Below are positions 23,942-32,533 of a stretch of 34,084 nucleotides of DNA, one piece after another. The DNA comes from Burkholderiales bacterium RIFCSPHIGHO2_12_FULL_69_20. GTDB lineage: Bacteria > Pseudomonadota > Gammaproteobacteria > Burkholderiales > Burkholderiaceae_C. The notes below the pieces were generated by a model, which was not told where the DNA came from, made no database searches, and saw nothing but the letters and a program-made list of their open reading frames with translations. The position numbers were made by a program, and so were the translations under genes. Where the stretch lies: the NCBI GenBank assembly GCA_001770815.1, contig MESD01000038.1, positions 1 to 34,084 on the forward strand, read 5' to 3'. How positions within the stretch are numbered: position 1 is the stretch's first letter; each line of letters begins with the position of its first letter.

Positions 23942-24772
23942 ATGTCTGTGATGTCTGAATCCAAGGCGCCCAACCGCTCCGCTCTGCCGCTGGTGCTGGT
24001 CACCCGGCCGCAGCCGCAGGCCGACGAATGGGTGGCCCGCCTGCAGGCGCTGGGGGTGCCGGCCGTGGCCTTGCCGCTGATGGGCATCGCTGCGCCGGCC
24101 GACGAGGCGCCCGTGCACGCGGCGTGGCGGTCGATCCTGCAACGCGGCCTGGCCGGCGCGTCGCTGGCGCTGGTGATGTTCGTCAGCCCCAATGCGGTGG
24201 CGCGTTTCTTTGCGCTGCGGCCGGCTGATGCGGCCTGGCCCGCTGGCCTGCTGGCGGGTGGCGTCGGGCCCGGCACCCGCGTGGCCTTGCTGCAGGCTGG
24301 CGTGCCCGAGGCGGCCGTGCGCACACCGCCCGAGGCCGGCGGCCAGTTCGACTCAGAGGCGTTGTGGGCGCTGCTGCAGCCGCAGATCGACTGGGCGGGC
24401 CGCAGCGTGCTGATCGTGCGCGGCGAGGGCGGCCGCGACTGGCTGGCCGACACGCTGCGCCAGCACGGTGCCACGGTGCGCTATGTCGAGGCCTATCGCC
24501 GCACCGTGCCGGTGCCCGATGTGGTGGGCCGCGCCGCGCTGCAGCAGGCGTTGGCCCATCCGGAAGCCTGCTGCTGGCTGTTTTCCAGCAGCGAGGCGGT
24601 GGGCCACCTGCCGGCGCTGGCGCCTCTGGCTGATTGGTCGCTGGCACGCGCACTGGCCACCCACCCGCGCATTGCCGAGGCGGCACAGCGGCTGGGCATC
24701 CTCAAGGTGGACCGGGTGGCACCCTCGCCGCAGGCCGTTGCCGAGGCCCTGCACGCCGGGTTGGCGCCCTGA
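23942..24772 (+). CDS. hemD: Uroporphyrinogen-III synthase
   Basis: 276 aa. HemD proteins are poorly conserved, but this one shows the N-terminal strand LVLVTRPQPQADEWVARL, the FVSPNAVARF segment (normally 'TSxNAV'), the VLIVRGEGGRDWLADTLR middle motif and VRYVEAYRRTVP. The enzyme closes hydroxymethylbilane to uroporphyrinogen III with inversion of ring D. It follows hemC by 39 bases. An in-frame ATG nine bases downstream (23951) is an alternative start. The position in the operon makes the assignment firm. Confidence 0.93.
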   Translation: MSVMSESKAPNRSALPLVLVTRPQPQADEWVARLQALGVPAVALPLMGIAAPADEAPVHAAWRSILQRGLAGASLALVMFVSPNAVARFFALRPADAAWPAGLLAGGVGPGTRVALLQAGVPEAAVRTPPEAGGQFDSEALWALLQPQIDWAGRSVLIVRGEGGRDWLADTLRQHGATVRYVEAYRRTVPVPDVVGRAALQQALAHPEACCWLFSSSEAVGHLPALAPLADWSLARALATHPRIAEAAQRLGILKVDRVAPSPQAVAEALHAGLAP

Positions 24773-24818
24773 ACCACCCGGGCGCCAGCCGCCGGTCAAC
24801 GCAGGCCCCCTCGATACA

Positions 24819-25976
24819 ATGAGCTTCACTGTGACCGACAACGCCGTTCCCGCCGTCGAACCCGCTGCGCCCACCGCTTCCGCCGCGGCTGCCGCTCCTG
24901 CCGCGCCTGCCAGCAACACCCCCGCGGCGATCACCCTGCCCAGCAGCTGGCTGATCGCTGGTGCCGTGACAGGTGCGTTCAGCGTGGCCGCGATCACGCT
25001 GGCGCTGCTGGGCCAGCAGCGCATCAAGTCGCTGGAGCAGGAGCTGGTGCGCCGCCAGCAAGACAGCCAGGGCCAGGCCATCGAGGCCCGCGCGATGGCC
25101 CAGCAGGCGCAGGAGGTGGCCCGCGCGGCCGAAACCAAGCTCACCCTGCTCGACGGCCGCGTGGCCGAAACCGCCCTGCAGCGCAGCCAGCTCGAAGAGC
25201 TGATCCAGCAGCTGTCGCGCTCGCGCGACGAGAACGTGCTGGCCGACGTGGATGCCGCGATCCGCGTGGCCGTGCAGCAGAGCGCCATCACCGGCAGCGC
25301 CGAGCCGCTGGCCGCGGCGCTGCGCCAGTCCGAAGAGCGGCTGGCCCGCATGAACCAGCCGCGCATCGAGCGGGTGCGCCGGGCGCTGTCACGCGACCTG
25401 GACCGGGTGCGCGCGGTGGCCGTCTCCGACATCGCCAGCCTCACCATCAAGCTCGACGAGGCAGTGCGCAGCGTCGATGAACTGCCGCTGCTGGCGCAGC
25501 CCGAGCGCAAGCCAGTGGCAGCGGTGCGCCCGGGTGCCCGCGCGGCCTCGGTGCCGGCGTCGGCCGCATCGGCGCCCGGCCTGTCGGTCAGCGGTTGGCT
25601 GGCCTGGCTGCAGACGCAAGGCGCCTGGATCGGCGACCGCGTGTGGGGCGAAGTCAAGAGCCTGGTGCGCGTCACCCGCATCGACAACCCCGAGGCCATG
25701 CTGGTGGCGCCCGAGCAGGCCTGGTTCCTGCGGGAGAACCTCAAGCTGCGGCTGCTCAACGCCCGGCTGGCGCTGCTGTCGCGGCAGTTCGACACCGCGC
25801 AATCCGATCTGCGCGATGCGCAATCGTCGCTGGATCGTTACTTCGACCGCAGCGCGCGGCGGGTGGTGGTCACCGCCGATCTGGTGCGCCAGGTGGCCGG
25901 CCAGGCACGCCAGATCAGCCTGCCGCGGCCCGACGAGACGCTGGCCGCATTGGCGGCCGCGCAGGCAGGCCGTTAG
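24819..25976 (+). CDS. hemX: HemX-like membrane protein of the hemCD operon
   Basis: 385 aa. An Ala/Pro-rich cytoplasmic N-terminus (1-40) leads into one transmembrane helix (about 43-65) and a long coiled-coil segment (about 68-150), followed by a helical periplasmic domain. This is the architecture of proteobacterial HemX. HemX is often labelled uroporphyrinogen-III C-methyltransferase, but this protein lacks any SAM-methyltransferase motif and that label should not be used. Role unknown. The start is uncertain: the ATG at 24819 overlaps a TACAAT hexamer, and a GTG at 24831 would give a slightly shorter protein. Gap to hemD 46 bases, to hemY 17 bases. Confidence 0.85.
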   Translation: MSFTVTDNAVPAVEPAAPTASAAAAAPAAPASNTPAAITLPSSWLIAGAVTGAFSVAAITLALLGQQRIKSLEQELVRRQQDSQGQAIEARAMAQQAQEVARAAETKLTLLDGRVAETALQRSQLEELIQQLSRSRDENVLADVDAAIRVAVQQSAITGSAEPLAAALRQSEERLARMNQPRIERVRRALSRDLDRVRAVAVSDIASLTIKLDEAVRSVDELPLLAQPERKPVAAVRPGARAASVPASAASAPGLSVSGWLAWLQTQGAWIGDRVWGEVKSLVRVTRIDNPEAMLVAPEQAWFLRENLKLRLLNARLALLSRQFDTAQSDLRDAQSSLDRYFDRSARRVVVTADLVRQVAGQARQISLPRPDETLAALAAAQAGR

Positions 25977-25993
25977 GCCGCACGGGATTCGGC

Positions 25994-27238
25994 ATGCGCA
26001 ACGTCGTCTGGCTGGTGCTGCTGTTCGCGGTGGCGGTGGTGGCCGCGCTCACGCTGGGCGACAACGCCGGCATGGCTTCGTTCTACTGGGAGGGCTGGCG
26101 GCTCGACCTGTCGCTGAACTTCTTCATCGTGGCCGCGCTGGCCACCGGCTTTGCGGTGGTGACAGCGGTGCAGGCGGTCAACGCGCTGATCGGCCTGCCC
26201 GAGCGCGCCCGCGAATGGCGCTTGCTGCGGCTGGAGCGCGCCGCGCAGGCCGCCCTGCGCGAAGCCCTGGCCGAGTACTTCAGCGGCCGTTACAGCCGCG
26301 CGCACAAGGCCGCGCAGCGGGCGCTGACGATCCGCGACGACGCACCCGCGCCAGACCAGGACCATGAGTTCCGCACGCTGGCGCTGCTGCTGGCCGCCGG
26401 CAGCCTGCACCGGCTGCAGGACCGCGGCCGCCGCGACGAGTTGCTGCGCCGCGCGCTGCGCCCGGCACGTGGCGCCGCGTCATCCGCGGTGGACGACGGC
26501 GCGCGCCTGCTGGCTGCCGAATGGGCGCTGGACGACCGCGACGGCCCACGCGCCGAAGGCCTGCTGGCCGAGCTGCAGCCGGGTGTCGCCCGTCGCACCC
26601 AGGCCCTGCGGCTGAAGCTGCAGGCCGCGCGGCTGGATCGCCGGCCCATCGATGCGCTGCACACCGCGCGCCTGCTGGCCAATCACCAGGCTTTCTCCAG
26701 CACCGCCGCCCAGGGCCTGCTGCGATCGCTGGCCACCGAGGCGCTGGATTCGGCGCACGATGCCGACCAGCTGCGCCGGGCCTGGCAGCAGTTCGACGCG
26801 GCCGATCACCGTGATCCCTTCGTGGCGGCCCGCGCCGCGCGCCGCGCCGCGCAGCTGGCCGTGCCCGACGAAGGCCGTGCCTGGCTGCGCCCGCTGTGGG
26901 ATCGGCTGGAGACGCTGGGCGCTGATGGCCGTGCCGAGGTGGCGCTGGCGCTGGTCGACGTGGCCGCGGGGCTGGGCAGCGATTGGCTGCCGCGCATCGA
27001 AGCCGCGCAGCGCGCCTATCCCACCGAGGCGGCCGTGCAGGCGGCCGTGGGCGCGGTGCTGGTCGAGCAGCAGCTGTGGGGCATGGCCCGCCGGCCACTG
27101 GAGATGGCCGCGTCTGACCGGCAGCTGGTTGCGCGTGCGCGTCGGCAAGCCTGGCGCGCGCTGTCGCGCCTGGCCAGCGAAGAGGGCGACGACGCCCGTG
27201 CGCTGGAAGGCCTGCGCCAGGCCGCAGCGCTCGATTGA
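25994..27238 (+). CDS. hemY: HemY-family inner-membrane protein with TPR-like domain
   Basis: 414 aa. Two N-terminal transmembrane helices (about 1-20 and 38-62) with the segment ASFYWEGWRLDLSLNFF between them are the HemY_N signature. A long Ala/Leu/Arg-rich helical region with TPR-like repeats follows to the C-terminus, expected in the cytoplasm or periplasm depending on orientation. Despite its name this is not protoporphyrinogen oxidase of the Bacillus HemY type. In beta- and gammaproteobacteria it is encoded after hemX, as here, with a function tied to late heme synthesis that is not settled. ATG at 25994, 17 bases after hemX. Confidence 0.9.
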   Translation: MRNVVWLVLLFAVAVVAALTLGDNAGMASFYWEGWRLDLSLNFFIVAALATGFAVVTAVQAVNALIGLPERAREWRLLRLERAAQAALREALAEYFSGRYSRAHKAAQRALTIRDDAPAPDQDHEFRTLALLLAAGSLHRLQDRGRRDELLRRALRPARGAASSAVDDGARLLAAEWALDDRDGPRAEGLLAELQPGVARRTQALRLKLQAARLDRRPIDALHTARLLANHQAFSSTAAQGLLRSLATEALDSAHDADQLRRAWQQFDAADHRDPFVAARAARRAAQLAVPDEGRAWLRPLWDRLETLGADGRAEVALALVDVAAGLGSDWLPRIEAAQRAYPTEAAVQAAVGAVLVEQQLWGMARRPLEMAASDRQLVARARRQAWRALSRLASEEGDDARALEGLRQAAALD

Positions 27239-27303
27239 CGGTGGCCGGCGCAGGGTGATGCCGTTCGATTTTCAGCACATGGCCAAAACCGGAAAATGCG
27301 GTG

Positions 27304-27309
27304 TATACT
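27304..27309 (+). promoter_or_regulatory. -10 element of the tRNA-Arg gene
   Basis: TATACT (5 of 6 matches) 10 bases before the first tRNA nucleotide. A weak -35 candidate TGGCCA (27280-27285, 4 of 6) lies 18 bases upstream. The interval from the hemY stop (27239) to here contains no gene. Confidence 0.6.
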
Positions 27310-27319
27310 GCGAGGCTTC

Positions 27320-27396
27320 GCGGCTGTAGCTCAGCTGGATAGAGTACTTGGCTACGAACCAAGGGGTCGTGGGTTCGATTCCTGCCAGCCGCACCA
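27320..27396 (+). tRNA. tRNA-Arg (anticodon ACG), CCA encoded
   Basis: 77 nt including the encoded 3' CCA. The acceptor arm GCGGCTG pairs perfectly with CAGCCGC. The D arm (AGCTCAGCTGGATAGAGT), anticodon arm CTTGG-CTACGAA-CCAAG and the T arm (GTGGGTTCGATTCCTGC) are canonical. The anticodon ACG reads CGU/CGC/CGA after A34 is changed to inosine, which is the reaction of TadA encoded next door. Confidence 0.97.
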
Positions 27397-27403
27397 ATGA
27401 AAT

Positions 27404-27437
27404 CAACGGGTTAGTTCCGCAAGGGGCTAGCCCGTTG
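27404..27437 (+). terminator. Hairpin terminator after tRNA-Arg
   Basis: An 11-bp stem (CAACGGGTTAG / CTAGCCCGTTG, one G-T type mismatch) with a 12-nt loop begins 8 bases after the tRNA, followed by ACCTTTG. The T-run is short, so termination may be partial and read-through into tadA is possible. Confidence 0.6.
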
Positions 27438-27503
27438 ACCTTTGTGGACCGCCGCTTCCGAAACTTCCGGTCGTTGTGGCCCTGCCGGTGTGGCAGGGCC
27501 TGA

Positions 27504-28135
<632 letters not shown>

Positions 28136-28136
<1 letters not shown>

Positions 28137-29047
28137 TGACCGACCTGCATGTGTTCGCCCCTTCGGGCGTGGAGTTGCGCACTGCCGCGCTGAAGCTGGC
28201 CGCCAAGCGGCTGGGCGCGATGGGCTTCGAGATAACGCTGGACGCCGGCGTGCGTGGCCGCCACCAGCGCTTTGCCGGCGACGACGAGGCGCGGCTCGCC
28301 GCGATCCACCGCGTGGCCCAGGCCGCGCCGTCGGTGGCGCTGGCCTGCCGCGGTGGCTACGGCCTCACGCGCCTGCTCGACCGCATCGACTGGCCGCTGC
28401 TGGCGCGTGCGGTTGAGCGCGGCACGCGCTGGGTGGGCCACAGTGACTTCACCGCGCTGCAGTTGGGCCTGCTGGCGCACACCGGCGTCGGCCCCGCTGC
28501 GATCACTTGGCAAGGGCCGATGGCCTGCGACGACTTCGGCCGTGCCGACGACGCGGGCGGTGTCGACGAGATCACCCGCGACTGCTTTGCCGAGGCCATG
28601 TCGGGCGAACTGGAGGCGGTGGGCTTTCGCACCGAGCCGGGCTTCGATGGGCTGGAGGCGAAGGGCCTGCTCTGGGGCGGTAACCTGTCCATGCTGCAGT
28701 CGCTGCTGGGCACGCCGCACTGGCCCAAGGTGAAGGGCGGCATTCTGTTCCTGGAAGACGTCAACGAGCATCCCTACCGCGTCGAGCGCACGCTGCTGCA
28801 ACTGCACCAGGCGGGGGTGCTGGCGCGCCAGAAGGCGGTGCTGCTGGGTGATTTCAGCGGCTGGCGCAAGAGCCCGCTCGACCGCGGCTACAGCTTCAAG
28901 GCGATGGTGGCGCATCTGCGCAGCGTGTGCAGCACGCCCATCCTCACCGGCCTGCCCTTCGGCCATGTGCCCACCAAGGTGACGCTGCCGGTGGGCGCGC
29001 AGGTGCAATTGGTGGTGCAGGGGCGTGATGTGCTGATCGGCTGGTAG
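28136..29047 (+). CDS. ldcA: Muramoyltetrapeptide LD-carboxypeptidase
   Basis: 303 aa, S66 peptidase family. The catalytic Ser103 is in GHSDFTAL, Glu208 in FLEDVNEH and His278 in GLPFGHVPTK, and the CRGGYGLTRLLD motif (71-82) is typical. It removes the terminal D-Ala from murein tetrapeptides during cell-wall recycling in the cytoplasm. It is translationally coupled to tadA through a one-base overlap; this pairing of unrelated functions is probably just a shared transcript. Confidence 0.95.
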
Positions 29048-29109
29048 CCTCTGTTCCTTTCCGGGCCCGCCCGGGCCGATTGACCTGCAATGCCCCCGGA
29101 GCTGTCCGC

Positions 29110-31392
29110 ATGCGCGGCGTCACCCTTGCCCCTTCACTGCATCGCCGCGGCCCGCGCCGCTGGCCGGCGGCGTGGTGCACGCTGCTGGCGCTGTTGGGCA
29201 TGTTGGGGATGTTGCTGACCGGCTGCAACAACAACCCCTACCCGCTGGGCGCCGAGCGCGAGAACACGCTGTTCTACTCGTTCGACGAGCGCTCGCCGCG
29301 GTACCTGGACCCGACCGCGTCGTATTCCAACCCCGAGTCGGCCTACACCATGCAGGTGTACGAGCCGCCCTATGGCTACCACTACCTGAAGCGCCCCTAC
29401 GAGCTGATCCCGAAGGCGGCCGCGCAGGTGGTCAAGCCGCGCTACCTCGACCGCAACGGCCAGCCGCTGGCCGACGATGCACCGGCCGAGGCCATCGCCG
29501 AGAGCGTGTACGACATCCCCATCCGCCCCGGCATGCGCTACCAGCCGCACCCCGCCTTTGCGGTCGATGAACAGGGCCGCCACCGCTACCACAGCGAGCA
29601 ACCGCTCGGCGCCGCGCAACTGGGCCAGAAGCGCAGCCCGTTCGAGTTCGCGCACCTGGGCACGCGCGAGGTGGTGGCCGAGGACTTCGTCTACGCGCTC
29701 AAGCGCCACGCCACCACGCGCATCGAGACGCCGGTGTTCGCGGTGTTCTCCGAGTACGTGATCGGGCTGAAGGCCTATGCCGACCTGATCAAGCGCGAGG
29801 ATGCCAAGCTGCTGGCCGGCCTGCCCGAGGATCTGCGCGACAAGCCCTTCCTCGACTTCCGCCGCTGGCCGCTGGCCGGCGCCACCGCGCCGGGCAAGCA
29901 CCTGCTGCGCATTCGGCTGAAGGGGAAATACCCGCAGTGGAACTACTGGCTGGCCTTGCCCTTCACCGCGCCGATGCCCTGGGAGGCCGATGCCTTCTAC
30001 GCCCAGCCGGGCATGAGCGAGATGGGCCTGTCGCTCAACCAGTGGCCGGTGGGGTCGGGCCCCTACATGATGGCCGAGTTCATCCGCGACCGCCGTCATG
30101 TGCTGGTGCGCAACCCCGAGTTCCACGGCGAGACCTACCCCTGCGACGGCATGCCCGGCGACCGCGAGGCCGGCCTGCTCGACGACTGCGGCAAGCCCAT
30201 GCCCTTCATCGACAAGCTCTACGTCACCATCGAGAAAGAGAAGGTGGCGCGCAAGGAGAAGTTCAAGCAGGGCTACCTCGACGTGCCCGAGATCGAGCGG
30301 CCCGAGTGGGGCGTCGACTTCCGCAACGATGCCGATGATTCCGAGGCGGTGGCGGCGCTGTTCAAGCAGCGTGGCTTCCAGTTCCCGGTGATGACCGACA
30401 TCAGCAACTGGTACCTCGGCTTCAACATGCTCGACCCGGTGGTGGGCAAGGGCGCCACGCCCGAAGAAGACGCCCGGCACCGCAAGCTGCGCCAGGCGAT
30501 CGCCATTGCGGTGGATTGGGAAGAAGGCTACGGCCGCATCTTCAAGCACAAGGGCGGCGAGGCCGCGCACGGCCCGCTGCCGCCGGGGTTGTTCGGCTCG
30601 CGCGAGGGGCAAGGCAACTTCCACAACCCGGTGACCCATCGCTGGATCGATGGCAAGGCGGTGCGCCGCTCCATAGCCGAGGCCAGGCAGTTGCTGGTCG
30701 AGGCCGGTTACCCCGGCGGGCGCGAGGCGGTCAGCGGCAAGCCGCTGGTGCTGAACTACGACTTCCAGCGCGCGGTGACGCCCGAGTTCAAGAGCGAGAA
30801 CGACTGGATGGCCAAGCAGTTTGCCAAGCTCGGCATCCAGCTCGAGATCCGCGCCACCGACTTCAACCAGTACCAGGACAAGACGCTGCGTGGCAAGCAC
30901 CAGATCTTCTGGGGCGGCTGGCTGGCCGACTACCCCGACGCCGAGAATTTTCTCTACCTGCTCTATGGCCCGATCGGGCGCAGCAAGAGCCAGGGCGACA
31001 ACTACACCAATTACGAGAACGCCGAGTTCGATGCGCTCTACCGTCAGTTGCAGGCGCAGGACGACGGCCCGGTCAAGCAGGCGCTGATCGACAAGATGGT
31101 GGCCATCGTGCAGCAGGATTCACCCTGGTGCTTCGGCTACTTTCCGTGGGGCGGGCTGGCCTTCCAGCAATGGGTGCACAACGGCAAGCCCAGCATCCTG
31201 ATCCGCGACATGGCCAAGTACTACCGGGTGGATGCCAACACCCGCGCCGCCAGGCAGGCCGAATGGAACGCGCCGGTACGCTGGCCTTTGGCGTTAGGTG
31301 CACTGGCGCTGCTGGCGGCCGTGTGGCTGGCGCGGCGCAGCTTCAAGGCCCGCGAGACCGCCACCGCGCGCCGCGCCGCGCCACAGGCCTGA
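29110..31392 (+). CDS. Family 5 extracellular solute-binding lipoprotein with C-terminal membrane helix
   Basis: 760 aa, long for an oligopeptide-type receptor (usually 500-600). The signal peptide ends in the lipobox LLTGC with Cys39 as the lipidated residue. The body carries SBP family 5 features (VVAEDFVYALKR; PVGSGPYMMAEF; LRQAIAIAVDWE; FWGGWLADYPDAENFLYLLYG). At the C-terminus a hydrophobic segment (about 723-742) followed by a basic tail forms a second membrane anchor, which is unusual for a lipoprotein. The start ATG 29110 has GGAG 8 bases upstream; an earlier TTG at 29080 is less likely. Ligands of the wider family include peptides, nickel complexes and microcin-like molecules; this one is unknown. 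First gene of an ABC operon. Confidence 0.9.
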   Translation: MRGVTLAPSLHRRGPRRWPAAWCTLLALLGMLGMLLTGCNNNPYPLGAERENTLFYSFDERSPRYLDPTASYSNPESAYTMQVYEPPYGYHYLKRPYELIPKAAAQVVKPRYLDRNGQPLADDAPAEAIAESVYDIPIRPGMRYQPHPAFAVDEQGRHRYHSEQPLGAAQLGQKRSPFEFAHLGTREVVAEDFVYALKRHATTRIETPVFAVFSEYVIGLKAYADLIKREDAKLLAGLPEDLRDKPFLDFRRWPLAGATAPGKHLLRIRLKGKYPQWNYWLALPFTAPMPWEADAFYAQPGMSEMGLSLNQWPVGSGPYMMAEFIRDRRHVLVRNPEFHGETYPCDGMPGDREAGLLDDCGKPMPFIDKLYVTIEKEKVARKEKFKQGYLDVPEIERPEWGVDFRNDADDSEAVAALFKQRGFQFPVMTDISNWYLGFNMLDPVVGKGATPEEDARHRKLRQAIAIAVDWEEGYGRIFKHKGGEAAHGPLPPGLFGSREGQGNFHNPVTHRWIDGKAVRRSIAEARQLLVEAGYPGGREAVSGKPLVLNYDFQRAVTPEFKSENDWMAKQFAKLGIQLEIRATDFNQYQDKTLRGKHQIFWGGWLADYPDAENFLYLLYGPIGRSKSQGDNYTNYENAEFDALYRQLQAQDDGPVKQALIDKMVAIVQQDSPWCFGYFPWGGLAFQQWVHNGKPSILIRDMAKYYRVDANTRAARQAEWNAPVRWPLALGALALLAAVWLARRSFKARETATARRAAPQA

Positions 31393-31411
31393 GGCCACAG
31401 GACCCGACACG

Positions 31412-32395
31412 ATGTTTCGCTACATGCTGCGCCGCCTCGGTTATGGCCTGCTGATCCTGATCGGCGTCAACCTGCTGACCTTCTTCCTGTTCTTCACCGT
31501 CAACACGCCCGACGACATGGCGCGGCTGAACATCGGCGGCAAGCGCATCACGCAGGAGCAGATCGACAAGTGGAAGGCCGAGCGCGGCTACGACCGCCCG
31601 CTGTACTTCAACCCCGCCGAGCAGGGCGCGGCGCAGATCACCCGCACGGTGCTGTGGGAGCGCTCGGTCTCGCTGATGCTGATGGACTTCGGCCGCAGCG
31701 ATTCGGCCCGCTCCACCGACATCGGCCACGAGGTGGCCACGCGCATGGGCGTGAGCCTGCAACTGGCGCTGCCGCTGTTTTTGCTGCAACTGGTGGTCAG
31801 CATCAGCTTCTCGCTGCTGCTGGTGTTCTTCCGCCACTCGCGCATCGATTTCTGGGGCGTGGTGCTCTGTGTGCTGATGCTGTCGATTTCCAGCCTGTTC
31901 TACATCATCGTCGGCCAGTTCTTCTTCTCGCGCGTGCTGCGGCTGGTGCCGATCTCGGGATTCGAGCCAGGGCTGGATGCGGTGCGTTTCCTGATCCTGC
32001 CGGTGTTCTTGAGCCTGCTGGCGCGTCTGGGCGGCGAGGCGCGCTTGTACCGCGCAATGTTCCTGGAAGAAATCGGCCGCGACTACGTGCGCACCGCGCG
32101 CGCCAAGGGCCTGAGCGAGGCGGTGGTGCTGTTCCGCCATGTGCTGAAGAACGCGCTGATCCCCATCATCACCAGCGCCGGCGCTTACTTGCCCTATGTC
32201 TTCATGGGCAGCCTGGTGTTCGAGAGTTTCTTCGGCATCCCCGGGCTGGGCGCCTTCGTCATCGAGGCCATCGCCGGCCAGGATTTCGCCATCGTGCGCA
32301 CCATGGTGTTCCTGGGCGCGGCGCTCTACATCGCCAGCAACGTGCTGATCGACATCGCCTACACCTGGGTCGACCCGCGGGTGCGGTTGTCATGA
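31412..32395 (+). CDS. Oligopeptide-type ABC transporter permease (OppB/DppB-like)
   Basis: 327 aa with about six transmembrane helices. The N-terminal YMLRRLGYGLLILIGVNLLTFFLF is the typical OppB opening helix. The EAA loop (about 219-250: EEIGRDYVRTARAKGLSEAVVLFRHVLKN) contacts the ATPase. A charged periplasmic segment (about 35-75) between helices 1 and 2 is longer than in DppB. The gene follows the receptor by 19 bases. The stop overlaps an ATG (ATGA), but that frame only runs into the structured repeat and is not a real gene. Confidence 0.93.
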   Translation: MFRYMLRRLGYGLLILIGVNLLTFFLFFTVNTPDDMARLNIGGKRITQEQIDKWKAERGYDRPLYFNPAEQGAAQITRTVLWERSVSLMLMDFGRSDSARSTDIGHEVATRMGVSLQLALPLFLLQLVVSISFSLLLVFFRHSRIDFWGVVLCVLMLSISSLFYIIVGQFFFSRVLRLVPISGFEPGLDAVRFLILPVFLSLLARLGGEARLYRAMFLEEIGRDYVRTARAKGLSEAVVLFRHVLKNALIPIITSAGAYLPYVFMGSLVFESFFGIPGLGAFVIEAIAGQDFAIVRTMVFLGAALYIASNVLIDIAYTWVDPRVRLS

Positions 32396-32518
32396 GCCCC
32401 CCCCCGAAGCGCCTTCGGCGCCTCCCCCCCAGGGGGGCGACGCCAGTGGCCCGGCAGAGCCGGTTCCACGGCGTCCACTTGGCGTGTCCGTGGCTTGCCA
32501 CATGCTGTGCGCAGCGAC
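32396..32518 (+). repeat. Structured extragenic repeat between the two permease genes
   Basis: Non-coding insert with several potential stems: GCGCC-ttc-GGCGC (32409-32421 region), CCCCCC-a-GGGGGG (near 32425-32437), GACGCC...GGCGTC (near 32438-32475) enclosing CCGGC-aga-GCCGG, and GTGGC-tt-GCCAC (near 32489-32500). It begins directly after the OppB stop with a run of nine C. From memory the same C-rich 'GAAGCGC...GGGGGGCGACGCCAG' pattern recurs between genes in related Burkholderiales, so it is probably a dispersed repeat; this needs a search. It separates two genes that are normally adjacent. Confidence 0.6.
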
Positions 32519-32533
32519 ATGGAGCTGTCTGAG

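Noticed and set aside
24819-25976. Uroporphyrinogen-III C-methyltransferase activity for hemX
   Set aside because: No SAM-methyltransferase motif; only an anchor, coiled coil and helical domain are visible.
29134-30900. 588-aa open frame on the minus strand
   Set aside because: Antisense to the solute-binding lipoprotein, whose frame has clear domain motifs and a lipobox.
32392-32532. Short frame starting at the ATG overlapping the OppB stop
   Set aside because: It reads through the structured repeat, ends after about 45 codons and is out of frame with the OppC-like gene.
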